This document shows, in pieces, positions 42,226-51,841 of a stretch of DNA of 64,000 nt. The notes below the pieces were generated by a model. The model had not been told where the DNA came from and made no database searches. It was given only the letters and a program-made list of their open reading frames with translations. How positions within the stretch are numbered: position 1 is the stretch's first letter; each line of letters opens with the position of its first letter. The DNA comes from CALBPI01 sp038529355. GTDB taxonomy: Bacteria; Pseudomonadota; Gammaproteobacteria; Steroidobacterales; Woeseiaceae. The DNA lies in the NCBI GenBank assembly GCA_038529355.1, contig JBCBDU010000015.1:1-64000 (forward strand), written 5' to 3'. A program made the position numbers and the translations under genes.

Positions 42226-42244
42226 GCAAATGAGAATGATTGTC
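42226..42244. promoter_or_regulatory. Fur-like box upstream of bfd
   Basis: GCAAATGAGAATGATTGTC matches the 19-base Fur consensus at 14 positions. It lies 20-38 bp before the bfd start, where Fur binding would block transcription. Confidence 0.7.
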
Positions 42245-42519
42245 AATAGCAAATGCGAGTAATTATTGGGTGCATGCCAGATAGGATTCAACGTCGCATG
42301 ATCCGATCTACACAACGGCGCCGTCAGGCGCGGCCGAGTCAGCACGGCGATGTGCGTCATATGTGTTCGGTCTGACGCGGTTTAGCGCGTTGCCGCCACA
42401 GGATTTAACGATTGTTGTGATCGCAGTCCTGACCGTCTGTGCGTTGTCGTGGCACACTTACGCAGTTGGCAACACTGCGTGATTGCACGGACGACCCAAG
42501 GGAGACAATCACCCGCGCT

Positions 42520-43890
42520 ATGGCTACGGACAAACAGCATTTACTGATCGTTGAAGATGATCCCGGCCTGCAAAGCCAACTCAAATGGGTATTCGACGAG
42601 TTTGAACTCGTTTACGCCACCAACCGCACCGAAGCTATCGACGCGCTGCGCCGCTACGAGCCTCGTGTCGTGTTGCAGGACCTTGGGCTGCCGCCGGACG
42701 AAGATGGCGTGACCGAAGGGCTCAAATGCGTCGAAGAGATGCTGGGCTTATCGCCGTATACCAAGGTCATCGTCGTCACCGGTCATGGTGACAAAGATAA
42801 TGCGCTGAAGGCCGTGCGCGCCGGCGCCTACGATTTTTATCAGAAACCGGCAGACATGGATGAGCTGAAATTGCTGGTGGGCCGCGCGTTCACGCTTGCC
42901 AGTCTTGAAGCGGAGAATCGTCGCCTGCGCGAGTCGCGCAGTAACTCGCCGCTGGACGGCATCATTGCCGTTAGTCCACCGATGCTCAAAGTGTGTCGGA
43001 TGATTGAAAAAGTGGCGCCTACCGATGCCACCACGTTGCTGCTGGGAGAGTCGGGTACCGGCAAGGAAGTGCTTTCGCGAGCGCTGCACGCACTGAGCCC
43101 GCGCGCCAAGGAACACTTCGTTGCGATCAATTGCGCGGCGATTCCCGAGAATCTGCTGGAGTCGGAATTGTTCGGCTTTGAAAAGGGCGCCTTCACCGGC
43201 GCAACCAAAACGACGCCGGGTAAAGTGGAAGTGGCGAACAAGGGCACACTGTTTCTCGACGAGATCGGCGATATGCCGATGTCGTTGCAGGCCAAGCTGC
43301 TGCGCTTCTTGCAGGAGCGCGTTATCGAGCGCGTCGGCGGCCGCGTTGAGATTCCTGTAGATGTGCGTGTGGTGTGCGCGACCAATCAGAATCTGAAATC
43401 GCTGATCGAAAGCGGTGGTTTCCGCGAGGATTTGTACTATCGCATTTGCGAGATTGAAATCGATATTCCGCCGTTGCGCGAGCGCGGTAATGGCGTGTTA
43501 ATGCTGGCGCGCTCGCTGATGGACAGCGCTGCCGCCAAACATAAGAAGTCGCTGCGAGGGTTCAGCGAAGATGCGCGTCAGGCGATGCTTGCCCATCCAT
43601 GGCCGGGCAATGTGCGTGAGCTTGCGAACAAAATCAATGGTGCGGTAATTATGGCCGATGGCCAAAATGTCACCGCTGAAGATTTGGGGCTGGAAGTGCC
43701 CGACGAGGCACAGAATCTGAACCTGCGCGAAGTGCGTGATGCTGCCGAACGCAATGCAACCCGTCAGGCAATGGTGCAAACGGCCGGGAACATCTCGCGC
43801 GCCGCTGCGCTGCTCGGTGTCAGTCGTCCGACGCTCTACGACCTACTCGAGCGACACTCGATTGACGCGGCTGACTTTACGCCGAAGTAA
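42520..43890 (+). CDS. prsR: PrsR-type sigma-54 response regulator
   Basis: A 456-residue NtrC-family activator starting at ATG 42520. Receiver: E12/D13 acidic site and D54 in VLQDLGLPPDEDG, whose LGLPPD-DG pattern plus AYDFYQKPAD is the hallmark of the PEP-CTERM-linked PrsR family. AAA+ domain: Walker A GESGTGKE, the sigma-54 contact loop GAFTGA and LFLDEIGDMP. C-terminal Fis-type helix-turn-helix: NISRAAALLGVSRPTLYDLL. No prsK kinase, exosortase or EPS gene is present in this window, so its partner lies elsewhere. It would activate RpoN-dependent promoters. Confidence 0.9.
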   Translation: MATDKQHLLIVEDDPGLQSQLKWVFDEFELVYATNRTEAIDALRRYEPRVVLQDLGLPPDEDGVTEGLKCVEEMLGLSPYTKVIVVTGHGDKDNALKAVRAGAYDFYQKPADMDELKLLVGRAFTLASLEAENRRLRESRSNSPLDGIIAVSPPMLKVCRMIEKVAPTDATTLLLGESGTGKEVLSRALHALSPRAKEHFVAINCAAIPENLLESELFGFEKGAFTGATKTTPGKVEVANKGTLFLDEIGDMPMSLQAKLLRFLQERVIERVGGRVEIPVDVRVVCATNQNLKSLIESGGFREDLYYRICEIEIDIPPLRERGNGVLMLARSLMDSAAAKHKKSLRGFSEDARQAMLAHPWPGNVRELANKINGAVIMADGQNVTAEDLGLEVPDEAQNLNLREVRDAAERNATRQAMVQTAGNISRAAALLGVSRPTLYDLLERHSIDAADFTPK

Positions 43891-43984
43891 AAGCGCTGGC
43901 CGATACGGGTGCTTTCAAGTCGTCGGTCAACCACCGTAGGGTGTCTTTGCTGATGCCCAAACATCAAAGTAGGGCTGCTGCGCG

Positions 43985-45346
43985 TTAACGTTCTTTGAAC
44001 GAGTCCGGATTCAGATCGTGGCGTGCGAGCAGCTTGTAGAAATCCGTACGGTTGCGTTTGGCCAGGCGTGCTGCCTGGCTCACGTTGCCGCCGGTGATCT
44101 GCAAAATCTGCGACAAATAGTTGCGCGTAAATTCATCGCGCGCATCTGAGAATGACGGCAGTTTGTCGCCGTGTTGGCCAAGCGCGTTGCGCACCAGCTC
44201 AACGCTGATTACCGGTGAATTGGACAGCGCTACATTCTGTCGCACAACGTTATACAGCTGACGGATATTGCCTGGCCACTCGGCCATCACCAGCAATTCC
44301 AGTGCCTCGGGTGCATAGACCTTGCGGTCCGCGGCGTTCTGTTCGGTTAGCTGGCGCAGGAAATGCGAGACCAGCAGCGGTATATCCTCGCGACGCTCAT
44401 CGAGCGGCGGCATTTCGATGTTGACGACATTCAACCGGTAATACAGATCCTCACGGAACTGACCTTTGCTCATCAGGTCGCGGAGGTCTCTGTGCGTTGC
44501 CGACAGCGTGCGCACGTTGACTGAAACAGACTCAGTGCTGCCAACCGGGCGTACTTGGTTTTCCTGTAGCACCCGTAACAGTTTGACTTGCAGACGCATC
44601 GGCATGTCGCCGATTTCGTCGAGCAACAGCGTGCCATTGTTGGCGGACTGGAACAGACCCTTGTGCGCTGTATTCGCTCCGGTGAATGCACCTTTCGCAT
44701 GACCGAACAATTCTGATTCCAGCAGGTTCTCGGCCATCGCACTGCAGTTGATGGCAACAAACGGTTGATCGGCACGCGGGCTCGCGACGTGAATCGCCCG
44801 TGCCAGTAGCTCTTTGCCAGTGCCGGACTCACCGGTGATCAGCACGCGTGCATCAGTGTCGGCGACCATGCGCGCCTGGGTCAGGCGGTCACGCATTTGC
44901 GCGTTGCGCGTGATGATTTCGCTTGCCCACTCTTCGGTGCCGGCAGATGTGCCGGAGACCTTCAGCGCCTTTTCAACGTTGGCCAGCAGTTCATCTTTTT
45001 CGATCGGCTTGGTCAAAAAGCCAAACGCGCCGCTTTTGGTGGCTTCAACGGCATCCGGGATCGTGCCGTGCGCCGTCATGATCAACACATTCAGGCCTGG
45101 CGCGCGTTGCTGCAATTCTTGTAGCAACCCGATGCCGTCCATTTTGTCCATGCGCAGATCGGAGATTACAAGGTCGGGCTGAAAGCGACCGAGCACAGCT
45201 AACGCCGCCATCGCGCTTTCCACCGCCTCGACAATGTAGTTTTCGGCGCGCAAACGGATACTCATCAAACGTAACAGACCCGGATCATCGTCAACAATCA
45301 GGATTCGGCCGCGTTGGCGCGGCGACAGTTTGCTTCTATTGGACAT
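43985..45346 (-). CDS. glrR: sigma-54-dependent response regulator GlrR (QseF)
   Basis: A 453-residue NtrC-type regulator, start ATG 45346. Receiver D63 is in LVISDLRM, followed by MTAHGTIPDAVEATK. The AAA+ domain has GESGTGKE, GAFTGA and LLLDEIGDMP, and the C-terminus has a Fis-type helix-turn-helix (GNVSQAARLAKRNRTDFYKLLARH, near 44020-44090). The cognate kinase glrK and the lipoprotein qseG are directly upstream with overlaps, the same order as in enterics. GlrR-P activates sigma-54 promoters, in enterics those of glmY and rpoE; no equivalent target is visible here. Confidence 0.94.
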   Translation of the reverse strand: MSNRSKLSPRQRGRILIVDDDPGLLRLMSIRLRAENYIVEAVESAMAALAVLGRFQPDLVISDLRMDKMDGIGLLQELQQRAPGLNVLIMTAHGTIPDAVEATKSGAFGFLTKPIEKDELLANVEKALKVSGTSAGTEEWASEIITRNAQMRDRLTQARMVADTDARVLITGESGTGKELLARAIHVASPRADQPFVAINCSAMAENLLESELFGHAKGAFTGANTAHKGLFQSANNGTLLLDEIGDMPMRLQVKLLRVLQENQVRPVGSTESVSVNVRTLSATHRDLRDLMSKGQFREDLYYRLNVVNIEMPPLDERREDIPLLVSHFLRQLTEQNAADRKVYAPEALELLVMAEWPGNIRQLYNVVRQNVALSNSPVISVELVRNALGQHGDKLPSFSDARDEFTRNYLSQILQITGGNVSQAARLAKRNRTDFYKLLARHDLNPDSFKER

Positions 45347-45995
45347 CGCCTGCCTCTTCGAGGATCGGATTTGCGTTGCTGGCTGACTCATCGTTACGTT
45401 CCCGAATCGAGCGCTCGATCAAAGTGATCGCGCGGAGTTTTTCTTCCGTGTCCTCCAGCGAATTGCGAAGGCGTTGGTTGTCCTGCTGCAGCAGCTGTAG
45501 CTGACTGCGAACCGCCGCCAGTTCCCGCTCGTTGTTGCGGGTCTCGCTCGATCCGGCCTGGCGTGCAACCGATTCTGCGTTGATGCGGGATCGGAGCAGA
45601 CCCAGATGCACGTTCGCAAGCAGTTGTTCATCGGCTTGCAGGCGTTCCGGCTCGAGCAACAGCGAGGTCAGCATGGCATCGGCATCGGCAAGGTCAGTCT
45701 GCGGGTGTCCGGGCGTAGCCTTGGCCAGTGCCAATCGCAATTGATTGGTTGTGGTTGGCGCGCGCTCGTAGTCCAGCTGTAGTTCTCGCCACGTACGATC
45801 CCTGGCTGATTCATCGTTGCCAAGCAGCGTCTCAATATCGGCAAGATAAACGCTAACGGGAGACGTATCAACGCTAAGTTCTTGATTTGTCGCTAATTGG
45901 CGACGATCCATGACTTTGCTCAGCGAGCTGCAGCCGGCCAGAACGGTCATTGCAACGACGCCCAATGCGAAAGTTCGGCTGTGTCGACTAGCCAT
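45336..45995 (-). CDS. qseG: QseG/GlrX-like lipoprotein
   Basis: A 219-residue lipoprotein, start ATG 45995, with lipobox VLAGC. The middle is helical with TPR-like features and the C-terminus is a long coiled coil (ELAAVRSQLQLLQQDNQRL). It overlaps both neighbours (glrK stop 45988, glrR start 45346), indicating translational coupling. In enterics, QseG interacts with the kinase GlrK (QseE) and stimulates it. The longer frame to 46184 has no signal peptide at its start and is rejected. Confidence 0.85.
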   Translation of the reverse strand: MASRHSRTFALGVVAMTVLAGCSSLSKVMDRRQLATNQELSVDTSPVSVYLADIETLLGNDESARDRTWRELQLDYERAPTTTNQLRLALAKATPGHPQTDLADADAMLTSLLLEPERLQADEQLLANVHLGLLRSRINAESVARQAGSSETRNNERELAAVRSQLQLLQQDNQRLRNSLEDTEEKLRAITLIERSIRERNDESASNANPILEEAGDVQ

Positions 45996-47496
45996 TCGCC
46001 ACCCGCCTGCCTTCTTCGCCGACTGCTGTCTGTGGGATGGTGATCCGAAAATGCGCGCCGGAAAATACGACCGTATCACCGCGACGCGTGCGCACCGCTT
46101 GCTGTTCATCAGAAATCTCCACCAGACCATCATGAGCTTGAACACATTCGAGTACAACCGACAAGCCGATACCGGTTCCGGCAACCAAACCGCCTTGCGG
46201 TTGCTCTCCCTGATAGAACGCGTCGAATACCTTCTTGCGTTCGGTCATCGGGATGCCCGGGCCTTGATCGGCGACCTCGATCGTAAGTTGACCGTCATTG
46301 CGCATCGTGCGAATCAGCAGGGCGCCGCCTTGTGGCGAAAATTTCAATGCGTTGGAAATCAGATTATCGAGCACCGTACGGATCATTTCGCGGTCCGCGA
46401 ACGCCTGAATCGGTTCAAGATTCGATAGCAAGCGAATTTGCTGAGTGCGAATACTCAATGCGTGAACTTTCAGCACTGACTCAACCAGATTGCTGAGCGG
46501 AAAATCGCTGCAGGTCAGGATTTCGTTGCGGCTTTGCCAGGCGCTGAAGTTGAGCAGGTTCTCAATTAGGCGCTGCAATCTGATGCCGTTACTGCGCAAA
46601 ATATCAGTCACTTCCTCTTGCGGCTCGTCCAGATGACCGACACTGCCGTCGAGCAAAAGTTCGGTACCTTCGCGAATGTTGGCGAGCGGTGTCTTGAGCT
46701 CATGCGACATATGGCGCAAGAAGCGATTCTTCTCCTGCGCCAGCTCCAATAAGCGACGGCGCAACCACTCCAGTTGTCTACCGAGCGCCACCAGATCTGC
46801 TGGGCCGCTGACCGAGATACTGCGAGAGAACTGGCCTTCGCCTAGTTGATTGATCGCCCGATCCAACACGCGAATCGGCTTGCTCACGCGCCACGTAACA
46901 AACGCCATGGTTAGCACGCTGATCATGATCAGGACGGCTGCCTGCCACAGCAAGGCCGTACGCGTCTGCTCGGCATCCGCCTGCAGTTCGCGCAACTGAC
47001 TGTCGATCCGCGTATTAAACAGTCGTTGCAATTGGTCCGCATCGTTCAGCGCGCTGGTGAATCGGCGCACGGCCGCCGCCGATGCATCGCTGTCGACGCC
47101 GCGCCGCTGCACACCGATCAGCAACTGGCCAATATTGTCGTCAATACGATTGAGCAGGGCGCGTGTTTGATTGCCTTGCGCGTAGCGGCGCAGGGCAGAC
47201 GTGGCCTGCACCGCGGTATCGCTGTCGTTTTGCAAAAACTCAAGCAGTTCCGGATCTTCGGAGATTTGGAATTGCAGTGCAACGCGCTCCATGTTGCTCA
47301 GCTGCTCCTGCAACTCGCGCGAGTTCTGCGTCGCCTGAATGCCTTCGACGATTAATGACTGGCTGCGGCTGGTGAACCGGTCGAGCTGCAACAAGGCCCA
47401 AACCAGCGCGATCGACAGCGGTAGCATGATGCATGCGTAGCCCAGCAGCACCAGCGCATTGATTGATCGAGGTCGGGGAAATCGGAAACCGGACAT
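45988..47496 (-). CDS. glrK: sensor histidine kinase GlrK (QseE)
   Basis: A 502-residue kinase with two membrane segments (about 12-37 and 183-203) flanking a helical periplasmic sensor, a HAMP domain (about 200-255), HisKA with H265 in RHMSHELKTP and an ATPase domain with DNLISNALKFS, DQGPGIP and GTGIGLSVV. It phosphorylates GlrR, and the lipoprotein between them in the operon probably modulates its activity at the envelope. galE ends 14 bp upstream of its start and is probably co-transcribed. Confidence 0.94.
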   Translation of the reverse strand: MSGFRFPRPRSINALVLLGYACIMLPLSIALVWALLQLDRFTSRSQSLIVEGIQATQNSRELQEQLSNMERVALQFQISEDPELLEFLQNDSDTAVQATSALRRYAQGNQTRALLNRIDDNIGQLLIGVQRRGVDSDASAAAVRRFTSALNDADQLQRLFNTRIDSQLRELQADAEQTRTALLWQAAVLIMISVLTMAFVTWRVSKPIRVLDRAINQLGEGQFSRSISVSGPADLVALGRQLEWLRRRLLELAQEKNRFLRHMSHELKTPLANIREGTELLLDGSVGHLDEPQEEVTDILRSNGIRLQRLIENLLNFSAWQSRNEILTCSDFPLSNLVESVLKVHALSIRTQQIRLLSNLEPIQAFADREMIRTVLDNLISNALKFSPQGGALLIRTMRNDGQLTIEVADQGPGIPMTERKKVFDAFYQGEQPQGGLVAGTGIGLSVVLECVQAHDGLVEISDEQQAVRTRRGDTVVFSGAHFRITIPQTAVGEEGRRVANG

Positions 47497-47510
47497 GTCG
47501 CTAACGCGGC

Positions 47511-48521
47511 TCAGCCAGCCCAGTATGCGTCGCTGTCCTTGCGGGCGATTTTGCGTTCCCAGGCCAAAGCTGACGTTACGATGGCATCAAGGTCGTCGAA
47601 TTGCGGCTCCCAACCCAAAGTCTTGCGGATACGGTCAGCCTTTGAAATCAGGCTCGGTGGGTCTCCGGCGCGGCGGGCATCTTCAACAATGTTCAACGGC
47701 GCACCGTTGGCTTTTTCGACGGCGGCCAACAACTCGCGCACACTGTAGCCGTGGCCGTAGCCACAGTTTAATGTCACGGATTCACCGCCCTCGCGCAGAT
47801 AGTCGAGTGCACGCAAATGTGCAGCGGCAAGATCTTCAACATGGATGTAGTCACGCACGCCGGTGCCGTCAGCCGTCGGGTAGTCCGTGCCGTAGATCTT
47901 CACATCGGCGCGTCTGCCAACGGCAGCCTCACACGCAACCTTTGTCAGCAGTGTTGCTTTCGGCGTCGATTGGCCGATGCGTCCTTGTGGATCGCAGCCG
48001 GCAACATTGAAATAGCGCAACACGGCATAAGACGGTCCGCCGGCGGCCGCAAGATCGCGCAGCATCCATTCCGTCATCAGCTTGGATGTGCCATAGGGGT
48101 TGATCGGCTGTGTGGGGTCATCCTCGCTGGCGACGCCGTCTCTGGGTACGCCATAAACGGCTGCCGTCGATGAGAACACGACATGTTTTACACCATGTCT
48201 TTGGGCAGCCTCGAGCAATGTGCGCGACGCCGCCGTGTTGTTGGCGTAGTACTTCAGCGGATTTTCGACCGATTCCGGCACCACCGTGTGCGCAGCAAAA
48301 TGCATGATGGTGTCAATATCGTGCTCGGCGAATAGACGCTCCAGCATTTCGGCGTCGCCGGTGTTGCCAATCACGGTCGTGCCATAAGTGACCGCTTGCT
48401 CGAAGCCGGTGCTCAGATTGTCCAGCACCACGATGTCTTCACCGCGTTCACCCAGTTGCCGCACCACATGGCTGCCGATGTATCCCGCACCACCGGTGAC
48501 CAGAATTTTTTTGCGTGTCAT
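47511..48521 (-). CDS. galE: UDP-glucose 4-epimerase
   Basis: A 336-residue extended SDR starting at ATG 48521. NAD binding is seen in ILVTGGAGYIGSH, the catalytic triad in VVFSSTAAVYG and NPYGTSKL (Tyr and Lys), and substrate-binding in RYFNVAGCDPQGRIG. It interconverts UDP-glucose and UDP-galactose for cell-surface polysaccharides. The gene leads into glrK with 14 bp between, which links sugar-nucleotide supply to the GlrK/GlrR envelope system in one transcript. The frame upstream to 48575 is an unlikely extension. Confidence 0.95.
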   Translation of the reverse strand: MTRKKILVTGGAGYIGSHVVRQLGERGEDIVVLDNLSTGFEQAVTYGTTVIGNTGDAEMLERLFAEHDIDTIMHFAAHTVVPESVENPLKYYANNTAASRTLLEAAQRHGVKHVVFSSTAAVYGVPRDGVASEDDPTQPINPYGTSKLMTEWMLRDLAAAGGPSYAVLRYFNVAGCDPQGRIGQSTPKATLLTKVACEAAVGRRADVKIYGTDYPTADGTGVRDYIHVEDLAAAHLRALDYLREGGESVTLNCGYGHGYSVRELLAAVEKANGAPLNIVEDARRAGDPPSLISKADRIRKTLGWEPQFDDLDAIVTSALAWERKIARKDSDAYWAG

Positions 48522-48706
48522 GCCCGTTCTCTTGCTGATTGCTAAGCAGATGATACCAGTGTGTCTGTCGCACACCGTAGTCTTTGTCGCAGTTTTGAGT
48601 CATGAATTTGCTGTTTGCGTGATTCGGCAGGTGGAACGCGCCGCGCTGACACGCTAGGCTTTCAAAGAATCAACAGCTTGCAGATGCGGCCGAGCGCACT
48701 CCGGAG

Positions 48707-51016
48707 ATGACGACGATGACAGCACGTTTAACGCACCGATCGATACAAGGCCATTGGCGCCGGGTGCTGCTAGTGGTTGCCGGCCTCCTCATGGCGGCAT
48801 GTGGTGGTGGCGGCGGTGGTGATGGCGTTGTTACCCCGACACCGCCAACGCCGCCGACGAATTCGGCGCCCGGCGTCGATGCCGGCACGGATCAAACAGT
48901 TGCACGTAACGTCGTGGTCACATTGGCCGCCAGCGCGACCGATCCGGATGGTACGGCAGGTCTGGTCTATGCATGGACACAAACGGTGGGCACCAGCGTT
49001 ACGCTGTCCGACGCCGGTGTTGCGAATCCGACGTTCACGTCGCCCGACGTCGCTGCGACTGAGGATTTGGTTTTCGACGTGACAGTAACCGACAGTGGCG
49101 GCTTGTCGGCTACTGATTCGGTCACGGTAACCGTGCTGCAAAATGCGCCGCCTGTTGCCTTGGCTGGCGATGATCAGAATGTTGAGCAGATGCAAGCTGT
49201 TACGCTAGCGGGCGCGGCGACCGACGACGATCCAATTGCGAATCTGAGCTTTGCGTGGACGCAGACAGCGGGCGCCAGTGTGACGCTTAATGATGCGACA
49301 ACAGCGAATGCGTCATTTGCCGCGCCGGCGACCACCGGTCAGCAAACGCTCACGTTCCTGTTGACGGTGACCGATGCGTTCGGTGCAACCGGCACCGATG
49401 AAATTGAAGTGCGTGTTTTCGAAGACATCACGGCGTCGACACTGTCCGGCATCATTCAGTACGAAGCGGTGCCTTTCGTCGGTGGCGGGTTGAGTTACGA
49501 CGATACGCAGGCGAAGCCTGTGCGCGGCGCCACTGTTCAACTGATTGACGCCAACGATAATGTAACGGTTTTGCTGTCTACGGTGACTGATGATACTGGC
49601 GCATACCAGTTCCCGACAACAGCAGGTGCTAACGTGTTCTTGCGTGTGCGCGCCGAACTGATTCGCACGGGCACGCCCGGTTGGGACGTTGAGGTTCGTG
49701 ACAATACGGGGCAGACGAATTTACCCCTCGACGAGCGACCGTTGTATGTGCTCGACAGCACGTCGTTTACGATCATGCCGGGCGATCAGGACCTGAGTTT
49801 GCTTGCGCTATCCGGATGGACGGGCGCTAGCTACGGCGACGTTCGCGCCGCGGCACCATTCTCGATTCTTGACACCATCTATGATGGCATGCAACTGGTG
49901 TTGTCGGCAGATCCGGATGCCGTTTTCGCGCCACTGGATGCGTTCTGGAGCGTGAACAACACGCCGAATGTGAGTGGTGCACGTAATCTGGAGACTGGCG
50001 AGATCGGCACGTCTTTTTATCGCGGTGACATCGATTCGCTGTTTTTGCTGGGTGATGACAATACCGATACCGAGGAGTACGACATTTTTGTCGTCGCTCA
50101 CGAGTGGGGTCACTATTTCGAAGATAATTTCTCGCGTTCGGACAGCATTGGCGGCTCGCACAGTCTGAGTCAGCGGCTAGACCCGCGTTTGGCGTTCGGC
50201 GAAGGATTCGGCAATGCTGTGTCCGCAATGATCAATGAGGGCGATGTCTATTTCGATACTCAGGGGCCACAGCAGAGTGGCGGTTTTTCATTCAGCCTCG
50301 AGTCTAACGGGGCAACGGCGGCGAATCGTGGCTGGTTCAGTGAGCTCAGTATTCAGGCAGTGCTCTACGATCTGTTTGACAGCGACAGCGACGCAGGAGA
50401 CAACTTGAGCCTGGGCTTTGGGCCCATCTACGATGTCTTGACGAACGAGCAAGCCAACGGCGTGCCGTTTACGACGATTTATCCCTTCATTCAGGCGCTA
50501 CGCACACGTAACCCGGGGTTGATTGGCGATATTGATGCGTTGCTGGCGACGCAACGTATCCGTGGTGATGCCGATGGCTTCGGTGTCGGAGAGACAGAGG
50601 ATGCCGGCGCGCCGGATGTTGTGTTACCTGTCTATACAGTGGTCACGCCGGGCGGTGGCAGTGTGGAAGTGTGCAGCACGAACCTGTTCGACCCGGATGA
50701 AGACGGCAACAAACTGTCTGTTCGACGCTTTGTGCGCTTCGTTGCGCCAACGGCAGGGAACTACACCGTGTCGATAGTGACCAATAACTCACCGGCGGCA
50801 GCGGTTACTGATCCCGATGCGTTCGTGTTCGATGGCCCGAATCTTGTTGGTGGTGGCAATAGCGCCGTAGCCGATAGCGAAACGTTTGCACTGAACAACT
50901 TGCCCGCCGGCGAATATACGATGGAAGTTTATGAATTCTCCTACCTGGCCGGTACACCGACTGCGATCGCCCAGCCCGATGATCGCACCTGTTTTGACAT
51001 CACGATCAGCAACTAG
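48707..51016 (+). CDS. lipoprotein zinc metalloprotease with Ig-like/PKD-like repeats
   Basis: A 769-residue lipoprotein. The signal peptide ends in LLMAAC (C32), then there is a Gly-rich and Pro/Thr linker. Two homologous K319/PKD-like modules (about 52-145 and 146-240) each contain the VTLA and AWTQT signatures. A Cna-B-like or carboxypeptidase-regulatory-like domain follows (about 243-335). The catalytic domain has HEWGH (465-469) and E499 in FGEGFGNA, consistent with a gluzincin-type zinc site. The C-terminal 120 residues resemble a bacterial pre-peptidase C-like domain. It probably acts at the cell surface. An unrelated small lipoprotein gene follows after 31 bp. Confidence 0.85.
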   Translation: MTTMTARLTHRSIQGHWRRVLLVVAGLLMAACGGGGGGDGVVTPTPPTPPTNSAPGVDAGTDQTVARNVVVTLAASATDPDGTAGLVYAWTQTVGTSVTLSDAGVANPTFTSPDVAATEDLVFDVTVTDSGGLSATDSVTVTVLQNAPPVALAGDDQNVEQMQAVTLAGAATDDDPIANLSFAWTQTAGASVTLNDATTANASFAAPATTGQQTLTFLLTVTDAFGATGTDEIEVRVFEDITASTLSGIIQYEAVPFVGGGLSYDDTQAKPVRGATVQLIDANDNVTVLLSTVTDDTGAYQFPTTAGANVFLRVRAELIRTGTPGWDVEVRDNTGQTNLPLDERPLYVLDSTSFTIMPGDQDLSLLALSGWTGASYGDVRAAAPFSILDTIYDGMQLVLSADPDAVFAPLDAFWSVNNTPNVSGARNLETGEIGTSFYRGDIDSLFLLGDDNTDTEEYDIFVVAHEWGHYFEDNFSRSDSIGGSHSLSQRLDPRLAFGEGFGNAVSAMINEGDVYFDTQGPQQSGGFSFSLESNGATAANRGWFSELSIQAVLYDLFDSDSDAGDNLSLGFGPIYDVLTNEQANGVPFTTIYPFIQALRTRNPGLIGDIDALLATQRIRGDADGFGVGETEDAGAPDVVLPVYTVVTPGGGSVEVCSTNLFDPDEDGNKLSVRRFVRFVAPTAGNYTVSIVTNNSPAAAVTDPDAFVFDGPNLVGGGNSAVADSETFALNNLPAGEYTMEVYEFSYLAGTPTAIAQPDDRTCFDITISN

Positions 51017-51047
51017 CCAGGTGATATTTACGTTAAGGACTATGCGC

Positions 51048-51620
51048 ATGAACAAGTGGATACTGATAGCACTCGCGGCCGGCACGCTCACGGCGTGTGG
51101 TCGGGGCGACCAACCCGCGCTCACAGCTGCGGATATGGCCGAAAAACCCGAAATTCAGGCAGCCACCATTGCCGGCGACAGCATCGGCAAGCCAACGTTG
51201 CCGATCAAGGTGGACTACACCTACGCGCAAACGCCAACAGTTGGCGAACCGCTAACGGTGCAGTTGCGCGTTGAAAGCCGCGATATTTCGGCCATGACGA
51301 TGAATTTGTCCACACGCGGAGAAGTGGCGTTGTCCAAATCAACGCCAGCATCGATCGCGATGAAGGGCAACGGCGTTACGCCTTCAGCGGAGACGCATGA
51401 CATAGTGATGACCCCTGCCGTTGAAGGTCGTAGTTATCTTAATGTTGTTGTGAACGGGACGTATATAGGCGAACCAGTCACAAAAGCTGTTTCGATACCG
51501 ATTCAGGTCGGTTCTGGTGGCCCTTCGTTATCATCCAACGGTGCCGTCATCGCGACCGATGTTGAGGTGCTGACGTCCATGCCTGCACAACAGACCGTTG
51601 AGCCCGCCGACGGCGAGTAA
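51048..51620 (+). CDS. hypothetical lipoprotein downstream of metalloprotease
   Basis: A 190-residue lipoprotein. Of two nearby ATG codons (51042, 51048) the second is chosen because AAGGA at 51035-51039 is then eight bases away. The lipobox is TLTAC. The mature protein looks like an Ig-like beta-sandwich (PTVGEPLTVQLRVESR, then ETHDIVMTPAVEGRSYLNV). No family is recognised. It starts 31 bp after the metalloprotease, so the two may be co-expressed and could work together, for example as protease and inhibitor or partner. Confidence 0.75.
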   Translation: MNKWILIALAAGTLTACGRGDQPALTAADMAEKPEIQAATIAGDSIGKPTLPIKVDYTYAQTPTVGEPLTVQLRVESRDISAMTMNLSTRGEVALSKSTPASIAMKGNGVTPSAETHDIVMTPAVEGRSYLNVVVNGTYIGEPVTKAVSIPIQVGSGGPSLSSNGAVIATDVEVLTSMPAQQTVEPADGE

Positions 51621-51841
51621 TCCCTAGATCGGGAAATTATTCCCACTGATTGCCAAAACGCGAATTACTTCACAGTAAAAGAATCACTTAGCGCCTATCG
51701 TTTACGCTGGCTGTCATAGTTTTGACAGCAGATCCGTCCGGTAGTGACGCTCGACAGGCATGCAGGCTGTCGAGATCTAAGCCGGCAGGCAGCACGCCAG
51801 GGACCGGCAGCCGCACTCTTGATGGCAGCGATTGGCAAGCT

